A stretch of 64,000 bases of DNA from Cryptosporidium bovis (Eukaryota > Apicomplexa > Conoidasida > Eucoccidiorida > Cryptosporidiidae). The stretch lies in the NCBI GenBank assembly GCA_009768925.2, contig VHIT02000045.1, positions 124,001 to 188,000 of the forward strand, given 5' to 3'. The translations under genes were made by a program, and so were the position numbers. Positions within the stretch are counted from its first letter, which is position 1. Every line of letters starts with the position of its first letter. This document shows positions 40,401 through 47,685 of this stretch, piece by piece. The notes below the pieces were generated by a model, which was given only the letters and a program-made list of their open reading frames with translations, made no database searches and had not been told where the DNA came from.

Positions 40401-43400
40401 GGATTTCATACCAAGACAAAAACAAGATTACACTTATTATACGGATAATTTATTAAAAATAAATTCAAACATTGATATCTTAGATATTATTGATAATTTA
40501 GATAATTATACAATACCTACTCCATGGAACGGTTATATGTGCCATAAATACAATACATGTAAAATTAGAATAAGTATTCATGCATCTTTATGGATAAATA
40601 ATAGGCAAAATATTCCAATATATGTACTTCAAAATTCTAGTCTATCTTCTAGATACAGAATAGGATCAAATGAATTTAGGATATTACCTACAAGCAATGG
40701 CAAAACAGATATATCAATAGCATTAACTCCAGAAATATCAAAAAAGTGTCGTTCACAATTTTTCCATATAGAGAGACCAAATGTAATAGGGACAATAACT
40801 GTTCCTTCAAAAAAAAGTTCTAACTTGCTTCACAATGGCGATGGTAACGAGAATGATGATTTAAGTGGCAATCAAATTGGTTTACTTAAGGATTTATTTT
40901 TTGAAAATATTGGCTTAAAACTTAGTTATTGCGTAACAACAATTAATAATTCATCTAATTTACCTAATTTTATGATTAATTTATACAATAAATATACAAT
41001 AGTTAACTACCATAATTTACCATTTTGGATTAGGGAATGCAAAAAAACGAGTCATTGGGTTTACATACCACCAAATATATCAATACCATTTCATCCTCCT
41101 ACAAATAAAGTTAATTCTGAGGTTGAAATCACATTTTTAGATCCAAAAATAATTTCTGAATATAAATTAAAATATAACATTAACTTAAATGATATAATAC
41201 AATATAAAACATTGCCATTGTCAATAGACAAGTTATGTGATATTCAAATTCGGCTTGTTTCATCTATAGATAATATTCCAATTTGGAATGGTAATAGTAA
41301 TATCGATAATAGTTTTGAAGATAATGAAGTAGGTAATCTACACTTTAATTATATATTATCTTCAATTTCAATATATTCAATAAATTCATCAACATCATAT
41401 CAAATAAATGTCTATCCATCTCAGATACCGGACTTTAGTATTGTGAATGAGACCCCATGCAATATTTTTATAAGGCAAATAAATACGGAATTATGGAATA
41501 ACATCAACCCTGTTTCTGACTCAAACTATGCACTTGTGGATCCTTTTGGAGACCATATGTTGGAAGTGGTTATAGGTGTGAATTCAAATAATATAGATAA
41601 TATAAAAACTGCTAAGAACAGGAAATACCACACGACAGATCATGTTCATAATATTGAGTATCTAACTTATAGTGATTATCATAAAATACCAAATTATCTA
41701 TATGGAAATTATAAGATAAATGCATGGTACAAAGCAAAAACTACCTTCAATTTAAATAAAGTCCTGTCACATTCAAAGTTATACATCCCTGAACATAAAA
41801 AAATAATTTACTTTGTGATACTTATAGAAAATGGAACAAGAGTAATTAATATTTCTTTTGATAGCACTTTGTATAAAAGAAGAAGAAACGAAATTAGGAG
41901 CAATTATATAAATTATGTTAACACGAGAAAAGATTGTTCAATGCCAAATGAAGTCAACAATTATAATGATATTAATGATGAGCATTATGTCGAAATTGAA
42001 TGTGAGAACGGTCATGAAAATGACAAAAATGTGGAAAATTTAAATAAAAACAGCAAATCCCTAATAAAAACAATTGGGAATAGATTAAAAAATACTAAAA
42101 GGGGTAAACACAAATTTAAAAAGATTATAGACGAAGATGATGCCGAACTTGAATATGATGATATTTATGAGAATCCTGTGATAGATAATGGAGAGAATAT
42201 TGATAAAAACGAGAATAACGCATTTGTTAGGTCACATCAAAATTCAGAAGCAGACATACATAGAATAACAAGTGATAATAACTTAGAAAATGGTACATTT
42301 CAAAAAAACAGCTTCGTTTCCTCATTTGAAACAGATTTATCTCAAATGAGTAATTCTAATTTATCAAGGATATCATCTGGTCATAATATATTTTTGCTTG
42401 TTGATAAAATAAGACCGGAAACAAAAATATCATTTGAACTAAGAATAAATTGTGATGGGTTAGGGATATCATTTTTATCAAATAGTAATAAGGAGATAAC
42501 ATACATGTCTTTTCAAAAAATGAGTATAACCATAGAAAAATCTCTATATAACTTAGATCAATTTCATATTAGATTTAGAATAATGGAATTTCAATTAGAT
42601 AATCATATAACAAGTTCAGCTGAAAATACAATAATTAGAAAGGCAACTCCCAGTGAATTTTTAAGGTTATCAAAACTGAAAAGTGAAAAAAAGAAAGGTT
42701 ACTATTCCCAGCTAATAAAAAAAACATCAAACTTTTACTATGGTAACGATAGAGCTAATGTTGAAAATAAAAACGGAATAACTGATAATGATAACAATAA
42801 AGAATTAGATAATGTATTGAATATAGAAAATTATTATGGGATGGAATCGTTATTTTCTGTGGGTGTATTAACTTTAGGTGAGGGAACAAAGAAAAAAACC
42901 GAAATAATAAGAATACATAATAAATTATTAAGTTATATGAAATTTGGATCTGAAATAAATAATGAAGCGAAAATAAAAGAACAGAATATAAAAGAAATTT
43001 TATGTATGGAATCGTTTCTGGATGTCCAATACAGCATAATACTAGATAATAATAATGGTATATCAAACAAGTATGGGAGTAATGGTGTAATAGAAATGCC
43101 ATATTTTTATTTTTGGATATATCCGTTAAGTATACATTTAGATATAGACACATTGAAAGAGATGGTATCAATATTAGATTTATTAATAAATCGTATATTG
43201 TCTCCAACAGAAGAATTGGAAACAACAAAGACAGAAGTTCAGACATTACCATTGATAGAAAATTTAAAATCAGCATCTAGATATGTTTATATTCAAATAT
43301 TATTAATGAATCCAATACAAATATTATGTTCAACAAGCAAGAGCACGTGGAATGTATCGTCAAATCAGAGCAGTAATTATATTGATTGTTATAATGTAAT

Positions 43401-45834
43401 GAATAATATAAATAAACTGAAAGAAAATGAAATCATTATTAAGAAAATAATTAAAGACCATAACATTTACTGTTCACAACATAAAAGTCATGCAATCAAT
43501 TATAAAATAGTAAATAATTTTGTTGAGCAACATTTAAACAATGAGTTATTTATTGATCAAGAAAGAAACAAAAATAATATTATACTTACAATTAATGATG
43601 AGAAAATAAACAATAATATCAATAATGATGCGAATTCTAGTAATATTAATAAGAATGAAACAATTAAAGATCAAATTCAAAGTAATTTGACGTTAAATAG
43701 AACAGGTACTGAGCTTATATTAAATATTCTTCAATGGCTATCCACAATGCCATTTTCAAATGTACCTATAGAGTTTAAAGGCGTGGTTAATGAATCAATA
43801 TTTATGGATAGCGAAAAATGTATGAATCAGGTAGGAGATTTATATAAACAACAAATATATTCACATATAGGTAAAATAATTGGTTCTATAGATTTGTTGG
43901 GTAATCCAATAGATATATATATACTGTTAAAAGAGGGATTGTTAGCGTCCAAGTACCACTTTGATTTGTTCAAAAGAGCAAATAAATTAAAGGAAAGAAT
44001 AAACAAAAATATGGAGAAGAAGATAATAAAAAACAAGGATAGCGATTATATCAATACAGAAAAAAGCAATAGTATCGTTGATTACATTAATCACCGAAGT
44101 AACAATACTGATATCCTAGATTTCTGCAACTACAGTCATAGTAGTAACATTGACGAGGAGGTAGATAGATTTATAAGGGAAAATAAGTCATTGGTGTTGA
44201 AATATAATGCAGAGTTAATGTCAAAAATAGTATTATTCTCAATAAAAGAAATACTAATTGGACTACAAATATTAATTGTAACGTGGATGGCAGTTATATC
44301 GCAATTTATTGCTAGAATGACAAGTGCAGCAATACATTTATTAGAGGTAACTTATCTGCTCGATCAAGATTCTTTAATGAGTTATTGGTACGGCACACCA
44401 TTATATGTAAACCGTTATTTAGCAGATAATCCAAAAAACTTAATAGACGGTCTACACAAGGGTTTATTGCGTTCATTTTTGATATTATTAAGTATTATGA
44501 TAAATTTTTGGAATATTCCAAGAGGAATGAAAAGACAACATGGAATTGCAGGTATATTCATAGGTATTGTAACATCAATAATAAGAATAATACCAGCAGC
44601 GTTTGCTGCTTTTATTTCAATATTTTATGGTATATCTTCGGGAATAGTCCAAAGTTTGAGAACTAAAATTGAAATAAAACACATAAGAAAGTTAAGAATA
44701 GTATATAATGATTCACCAATATTACCTTATAATCCAAATCAGAGCATAGCAAATATAACGTTAAGTTCATTAAAATTGCTAAGTAACTTAAAAGAATCAA
44801 AAGTAATAACATACATTCCTTTTCAAACAATAGAAAATAATATTGATAACATTATTATAAATAGAAACAATGAAGAATTCATTGATGAAAATATTATGGG
44901 TAAGAAATTTTTGATATACAATTTGTTAACTAATAATGATGATACATCAACGAGTAAGTATAACGGTTTGATAATACTAAAGGATTGTATATCATTGTTA
45001 AAATTTGGCAAAATAGTATGGATAATACCAATAATAAATATAACAAGAATTAATTTATATTTAGTGGTAAACAAAGTAAACTCTGAGGAAAAAAGTAAGA
45101 GGATAAATATAAAGAATATATTCGCTGGAGACAACAATAAAAATATTAATAATGATGGTAGTAATAATAATATAAATAATTCTAATTTCATTGATGCCAA
45201 GAGTCATATATTTGATATTATCAAAGATGACGTGCATAAAAATGTAATACACGATTATAATAGCAAAAAAACATTTGAGTTTCATTTATTCATTAGGTCT
45301 GATAATATTATTCAAAACGAAATTTCAAAAAGTAAATTTAGTTGTTTTTCAAATACCAAAAATATTGGCAATAATTTAGATACATTAAATACAGTTATTA
45401 ATGATAATTCAAATGGTATGAACGCAACCTTCAACAAGAATGGCAAGATAGTTAACTTATTCTCAAATAAAAAGTACATTCGTCAGTTTTTACTTCCTAA
45501 AAAGGTCAATGATGTGCAGGTAAACAAAAGGTTAATAATCAATAGCAAAATGAACATCAAAACTAATAATAAAACACTTAATGATATTTTTAACAAAGAA
45601 ATTACCAGTCAAAATAGCACTAGTGAATCAAAAAATATTACAAGTCACAGTATCATTGACATGTATTCTAGAAAGAGTTCTATTGTTTCATTCGCGTCGT
45701 CACCATCCTTAAATAATCAATTTCCTATGAGTTCCTACAAACTCTTCACTGAAAAAATAATATTTAGTGTTCAAAATGAGTGCGACGCATCTAACATCTT
45801 TTCATTACTTTCAAAGTATATAAACTCCGAATGA
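31408..45834 (+). CDS. VPS13: VPS13-family bulk lipid-transfer protein, 4808 aa
   Basis: VPS13 proteins bridge organelle membranes at contact sites and move phospholipids along a hydrophobic groove. The first ATG is at 31408; an in-frame TTG at 31366 is unlikely. The chorein N-terminus is clear: Y-S-T-I-K-N-V...DFEKEQLSASLFSGNFEIRNL, then a block matching the LP(I)-x-HG-x-(L/V)GK-x-x-(I)-x-(I)-x-W pattern. Past the middle come repeats of the VAB/SHR-BD type (IVNETPCNIFIRQI...ALVDPFGDHMLEV; VNYHNLPFWIRECKKTSHWVYIPP). The C-terminal part has the conserved membrane-binding helices (HGIAGIFIGIVTSIIRI...GISSGIVQSLR). The protein exceeds animal and yeast VPS13 (about 3100-4200 aa) through many Asn/Ser/Lys-rich inserts. 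The gene is one uninterrupted exon and takes almost a quarter of the window. The organelle pair served cannot be read from the sequence. Confidence 0.93.
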   Translation: MFNYCSNITERVLYSTIKNVMNSVFTDFEKEQLSASLFSGNFEIRNLNIKRELFENISFPICLSHGLVGKVNIDIVWRKIFTQEFVKIRVNDVYLIFNMIDMKKWDVEMFEKNWTNIKTNLLKQDEFMMFLKSSIASNFMKQLGNFFISKIQIEIKNIHFRIENVVRKYMNTFVIGLSIENILSQNCNEYWIPLDNDNSDSYESIQNYRHNNINSVNACENETNTNKNGILFNYLNKNIKDSSSGSNKEATELDINNIKSIVNNNFDYLIYGKSLGEDVNKKEFEYILDEIINKSKSIYDMRDKSKRKINFWSKLKYNTPLKWVWSNINHIKNNESDKSIGDKNDNSELNVNNRQEINTRDISDSSGKNDSSEDSCSKYQNNYIGNYYDHSLIHPYPNRFGLIKEVIDKYIFLKENKEIHEYKKNRLVNGNILADNEIYLKSFKVINFSIYVDTLKVDFSNDDSSSAWSNIIIDKPDAEKISLLNDISLKESSIHNYIIHPHKLELRLRLSPQILNYDDNLFASALNDRFYVLNQDKDNEIIPLISSYLVIDSLNLNIEYEQIRILLEFADYSIFLFGDFEAGSCPVDYHSYPDENTKREYRLSWLDFLIGNKDRSCHVICDIENKYNVYSLIKLRNDVFKCLNYSIYYTLKYKDIIKLDSKSIHELNNLSAHKTNSSVVNENINDNFNLMEFGIGSVSKDIDLVNSFEKNQRKNIINISEDDKIKDNLFQFVLSRIVIGQNEHYFDSFNISEEASMKHSEIKIDDREKEVIDNSEIINKTIENTKIILSNKTIPVYVNLFDINSYLKKEDSKKNQIIYHTCLFSLAFSILNLSLNYSIDSKKIITKVDSFSGINTNESTILGRRNIRLNCMDLFVQYKHFMESKKSEVTVALENSFVVVESDNQNSFNSKCLLRIGPNIQNSEHCKQNNEFEYLVFHPILHRPSIYTGTSICNKKPYRMYANSNCKLNHFDNEICEHIGGFWFTIGLNGNLFRKTPRISVNGKVFGEISLMGSYDVLGNFLDPIINHLSPKQRNTYLNKASRNIIKVIKKGQQLVNEYFADNNLDLYDIEEEDSYVCKKSLPNYIYIDIDAKAKQCLFLPILKNSQLKDYKNQAVHNERDKNSHTVSGVYCIDLGKMEIKVGSKDDLKKDVYGSKSNFNKQNTVKFYMDNIKVFISKISLSYLSSVRESDLYIINCDNNNEVNNVDKSLFKDNESNVFECNSRYILKPQDLIFSIVKHVAYNSLDKRNEKDLREYILGLEFYLNLKENTCVEIDTTDLDLHNITEIINYFMEFYSRYNIINYSEILISNSSGEEPYFSTDQNVVGVIYDSYSNIGEICHSKSHGYKNIRYDENMDSCITFNSENESNEYILFGEYDNIKFSSSIEFISKVPEVKITINSDRKYREMIGMAIKDLSCVRLVVNTIEFLFIDCEKNSNSGIYISIGDVCLSGGILNRNSYFLVPLVYPISENVCNITIKSSDLKNIDRYKNFTGILLTNSHIDIQISSPRFIVYWELYGIILNWVITFYFKSIAIYLTKKIDIDNIKSIFVDKNLISSAKRSPLSSIKAYNNNSTDSKVQFDCFDGENRADENKKGSNIELSKSDVIQLLSILNLSIHFRNVTAVLPCTLSDPIQMIITEKQSYSNNSNSSSSSASAYSQHSVPISASATGTNSDRNNFSESGSFFKIDILKSLLAIIESDIIYSFSVESIFEIENKTNSTSKLKYNHFKSSFEILKGNIQFGRSITPRFILDQLNSISQDGTYLNNLNTDNSRNRNILGNKFIKSFGVFSTLNSDNLHRTESDGNSSNKKDSESVSISNKTEIRRNNTMFDFNRDNIRDKTHDCYHEKENWYHTNTLRSYHLPKTNQTKYIIMKLENIINSYLCGFNIDYINTNNYNIVSSLRLKIDYLTHQFNDFNETKDCAEKIGDNVNYDVNPACLLYVFLENLDIKVNTNDLLHLINIFDTYYSMIQNNLFIDLSENGTDLYYGSSNLDFLDSNIDLNSENSSKYNVGYNYQVNTNNKNSSMLNYLLYLFPSIFYSTVTSYKKFISQFKVEGIKIHYIPTNLFSNKDGVLIDVSKSQLGIFINTESPDVSFLFDTFPFLKYTNDNFWLLFDEYEMKEKELMIPYFSINSIPILPILPRSKDVFFGMIFEFNKISVHIYNNKFMFYDNFIEPFDINIVSVCKGEKVNIKEITKEKVIPKCNIDISWINVTLTPEYVRYWLNCLDNFSEVYNVYYKKLNNTINLTHKQLFLYNELRKSILLENEDRLNPEQIISRNASAEYEHLIHLNSTNIHRDYQSNFNTGTRNIGSIANSITGNGSFLRTISGDCRRINDGGTNSSNFIFYNDTGQIIAILMPYFISNNKIRGRSQTINKEFSRESNLSMSYGGKRSSHLKSYRENIFDKLLIRKKSLINNKNLTSQDSELSNVSKVAYNLNYVWRYIKPNKKISLSRDEYGNIYPVVIRIRILDEIFDIHNIKMDKVNMESIYLTICEENNIRIPLLIKTDIMDNNSFLISISSKIYISNKTSNILRFLPNFKNVEQFLNNSYFIPPINDTPIPIPKYNNIYYETSSRKYIDHNYIIDILDSEIIKKGDLYDYINVFININNLNKNISIDMFTLYLNPNTFTCMPLWACVPVLNIINKKRETKYYPLKVVLNNIWLETLNNNLNKNFNIKIERDGTENQELLVKEILSYSKSLGNQYKRVYIDLINLSRIIIPLRSYKLLLSPRTAKRNKNTFESITIQLKKRILENNELNSSNTVSLCSSICEYTLNNSKNSFPLYVIKFEVPLIITNNLLIPIQISFNKDKHKANTSLEKLTEMELNVVASNYERGDSFNYSKEYNNTNNGIELSGDFDNSTNDEKNKERKDESNFNQLLEQIITLNYQGKSYIKVNNNERILVESIPNNMNLSLLDVSFNKFFGFYKSSQIPIYYNSSGKEIDKNMVVPLKFYNGYKLLPKNQIGRINSLSTVLVNEFLPNSTCINLTFEKNKTSYISKDFIPRQKQDYTYYTDNLLKINSNIDILDIIDNLDNYTIPTPWNGYMCHKYNTCKIRISIHASLWINNRQNIPIYVLQNSSLSSRYRIGSNEFRILPTSNGKTDISIALTPEISKKCRSQFFHIERPNVIGTITVPSKKSSNLLHNGDGNENDDLSGNQIGLLKDLFFENIGLKLSYCVTTINNSSNLPNFMINLYNKYTIVNYHNLPFWIRECKKTSHWVYIPPNISIPFHPPTNKVNSEVEITFLDPKIISEYKLKYNINLNDIIQYKTLPLSIDKLCDIQIRLVSSIDNIPIWNGNSNIDNSFEDNEVGNLHFNYILSSISIYSINSSTSYQINVYPSQIPDFSIVNETPCNIFIRQINTELWNNINPVSDSNYALVDPFGDHMLEVVIGVNSNNIDNIKTAKNRKYHTTDHVHNIEYLTYSDYHKIPNYLYGNYKINAWYKAKTTFNLNKVLSHSKLYIPEHKKIIYFVILIENGTRVINISFDSTLYKRRRNEIRSNYINYVNTRKDCSMPNEVNNYNDINDEHYVEIECENGHENDKNVENLNKNSKSLIKTIGNRLKNTKRGKHKFKKIIDEDDAELEYDDIYENPVIDNGENIDKNENNAFVRSHQNSEADIHRITSDNNLENGTFQKNSFVSSFETDLSQMSNSNLSRISSGHNIFLLVDKIRPETKISFELRINCDGLGISFLSNSNKEITYMSFQKMSITIEKSLYNLDQFHIRFRIMEFQLDNHITSSAENTIIRKATPSEFLRLSKLKSEKKKGYYSQLIKKTSNFYYGNDRANVENKNGITDNDNNKELDNVLNIENYYGMESLFSVGVLTLGEGTKKKTEIIRIHNKLLSYMKFGSEINNEAKIKEQNIKEILCMESFLDVQYSIILDNNNGISNKYGSNGVIEMPYFYFWIYPLSIHLDIDTLKEMVSILDLLINRILSPTEELETTKTEVQTLPLIENLKSASRYVYIQILLMNPIQILCSTSKSTWNVSSNQSSNYIDCYNVMNNINKLKENEIIIKKIIKDHNIYCSQHKSHAINYKIVNNFVEQHLNNELFIDQERNKNNIILTINDEKINNNINNDANSSNINKNETIKDQIQSNLTLNRTGTELILNILQWLSTMPFSNVPIEFKGVVNESIFMDSEKCMNQVGDLYKQQIYSHIGKIIGSIDLLGNPIDIYILLKEGLLASKYHFDLFKRANKLKERINKNMEKKIIKNKDSDYINTEKSNSIVDYINHRSNNTDILDFCNYSHSSNIDEEVDRFIRENKSLVLKYNAELMSKIVLFSIKEILIGLQILIVTWMAVISQFIARMTSAAIHLLEVTYLLDQDSLMSYWYGTPLYVNRYLADNPKNLIDGLHKGLLRSFLILLSIMINFWNIPRGMKRQHGIAGIFIGIVTSIIRIIPAAFAAFISIFYGISSGIVQSLRTKIEIKHIRKLRIVYNDSPILPYNPNQSIANITLSSLKLLSNLKESKVITYIPFQTIENNIDNIIINRNNEEFIDENIMGKKFLIYNLLTNNDDTSTSKYNGLIILKDCISLLKFGKIVWIIPIINITRINLYLVVNKVNSEEKSKRINIKNIFAGDNNKNINNDGSNNNINNSNFIDAKSHIFDIIKDDVHKNVIHDYNSKKTFEFHLFIRSDNIIQNEISKSKFSCFSNTKNIGNNLDTLNTVINDNSNGMNATFNKNGKIVNLFSNKKYIRQFLLPKKVNDVQVNKRLIINSKMNIKTNNKTLNDIFNKEITSQNSTSESKNITSHSIIDMYSRKSSIVSFASSPSLNNQFPMSSYKLFTEKIIFSVQNECDASNIFSLLSKYINSE

Positions 45835-45910
45835 ACAATTAGATAATTAGATTAGAAAATAAACAAGTATAACTATTGTTTAAAAATGTATGCATAAAAT
45901 CACAAGCTAA

Positions 45911-45916
45911 CCCGCC
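45911..45916. promoter_or_regulatory. CCCGCC element before DHH phosphoesterase
   Basis: AACCCGCCTTTT occurs about 130 bp upstream of the ATG at 46044, inside the short 209-bp gap after the VPS13 stop. It resembles the E2F-type half-site seen before other genes. Weak evidence alone. Confidence 0.3.
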
Positions 45917-46043
45917 TTTTTTTAATTTATTTGGCACTTGTGCACATTAAAAGCCAAGAAAGAGAAATCAAATAGGTGTAATTCCCCATTTATCTTTAAA
46001 ATTTCTGCCGTTTCCTGACGTAAATTGTAGTGAAAATGCAATA

Positions 46044-47685
46044 ATGGATACTGATTTGAAGGGATACCTGGTGCAAATTCAGAGAGAGGCTAGAAAAAAT
46101 ACTAGAATAAACTATATATTGGGGAATACAAGCGGTGATCTCGTAAGTAGTAGCAATAGATTTGAAAACTGTGAAAATTAATAAACTAAAAATTATTCCT
46201 TTTTCAATGTTTTGACCACTTAAAAACAAGGACTCAGTGGTTTCTGCAATATCATATTCAAAATTACTTAATGTGATAAATTTTCCAGTTAATTTTGAAA
46301 ATGATACAAGAACGAGAATTTACGGAAAACATGTACCTATATTAAACTTTAATAAAGAGAGCATAGGACTAAAATTTGCTTTAATTGAACTAATAAATTA
46401 TTTCTCGGAAAAAACTGCTAGTGTACCAATTAATATTTCTGAATTTTCATTTATTTTCTTTGATGATATAAGGACAAGTTTAATAGATAAAATTGAAAAT
46501 AGAGATGCAGAAGATTCAAGTAGTTTTTCAAATGATAAAGGTCCTTTTATAACTCTAGTAGATCACAATGTTTTGGATAATTCGCAAAAGTTGTAAGTTC
46601 CTCTCTTCGAAAATTAAATAATTCTGTGTTATATTTTAGTTTTGAGAACAACATAGTATCTATAGTTGACCATCACGAGGACGATAATACAACTAAATCT
46701 ACATTTAGACTTTCAAAAGGTACTAAAATAGGGAGTTGTTCAACATTAATTGGAAAACTTGTAAGTTTACTTAGATAAATAAATATTTTAAAGGAATATT
46801 CACATTAAATGTGAATAACTTTTTTCAACAACAAATATCTTTTAATATCAGTGGATGGATTGCCATAATGATGGTAGATTGTCAGATGAAGACTTATTGG
46901 CAAATAAGTATTATTTGTTAATGTTGATAGGAGCAATATTAAAGGGTTAGTTATTTTACTTTATTTTTTTCACTGAGATTAACAGGTTACACATTAAAGA
47001 TACTTCAAATTTTGATAAGCGTTCATTAAACAAAAGATGGTGCTTATTAGATAGTCAAATACATAATTGGTTGTGCAATAAGACAAATATAAGCAATAAA
47101 GAGTGCATGAATTTATATAAAAACAGACTTGAAAACTCAAACAGAAACACAGTTTTATTGTTTAAAAATGATTTAACGGATTTATTTAGCATGGACTATA
47201 AACTTTTTAGTTACAAGAATGATAGTTTTAATGTAGGATATTCAAGTTTTGAGATCAATATTACGAGTATAATAAACTACTACGAAAATAGCAAATTTAA
47301 TGAAAAAGCTGTAAATTATATGAATTTTAAGAACTTAAACGTATATATACTATTGAGTACATTTGTACTAAGTAACAACAGTGATACTAGTTATTTTTCA
47401 CCGGCCGAGAAAACTATATACAATGATTTATTAACAGACAAACAAAGGGAGTATCCAGCAATAATAAAGCAAATAATGATATTCTCGAGAGAGCATTGTG
47501 CTCTTAGTGAAATCTTGAATGGTATAAATACGATATTATTGTTAAAAGAAATAGATACCAATTCTAACAATACTATTAACAATTTTTATCATGGACTGTT
47601 TAATATAAACAATGTAGCTAACTCTTCAAGAAAGAAAATAGAACCAATAATAAAAAAATTAATTAATGAATCCAATAATCTTTGA
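46044..47685 (+). CDS. DHH phosphoesterase, PPX1/Prune family (five exons)
   Basis: My exon model is 46044-46142, 46231-46592, 46640-46760, 46852-46945 and 47000-47685, joining to 453 aa. All introns (88, 47, 91 and 54 bp) start GTAAGT or GTTAGT and end AG, and the phases agree. The splices rebuild the family motifs: LGNTSGDLDS across junction 1 (D32, D34), VDHN (D144), IVDHHED just after junction 2 (D164-H165-H166), and AILK-DTSNF across junction 4 (D226). These are the metal-ligand motifs of yeast exopolyphosphatase PPX1 and of Prune; the C-terminal half is the DHHA2 region, ending SRKKIEPIIKKL. The enzyme would split short or long polyphosphate, or (d)nucleoside/cyclic phosphates, with divalent metals. 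I cannot tell PPX1 from Prune specificity. The gene starts 210 bp after VPS13 on the same strand and its last 27 coding bases overlap the next, convergent gene. Confidence 0.88.

Noticed and set aside
42755-43276. 173-codon minus-strand open frame inside VPS13
   Set aside because: Its Leu/Tyr/Ile-rich translation mirrors Asn/Lys codons of VPS13; no motif, and VPS13 is certain here.
46952-46999. Earlier acceptors (AG at 46976-46977 and 46984-46985) for the last intron of the DHH gene
   Set aside because: They give the wrong phase after the donor at 46946; the AG at 46998-46999 restores AILK-DTSNF in frame.
46044-47685. Reading the DHH gene as a pseudogene with several frameshifts
   Set aside because: All frame changes coincide with GT...AG boundaries of matching phase, and the splices restore conserved motifs, so introns explain it better.
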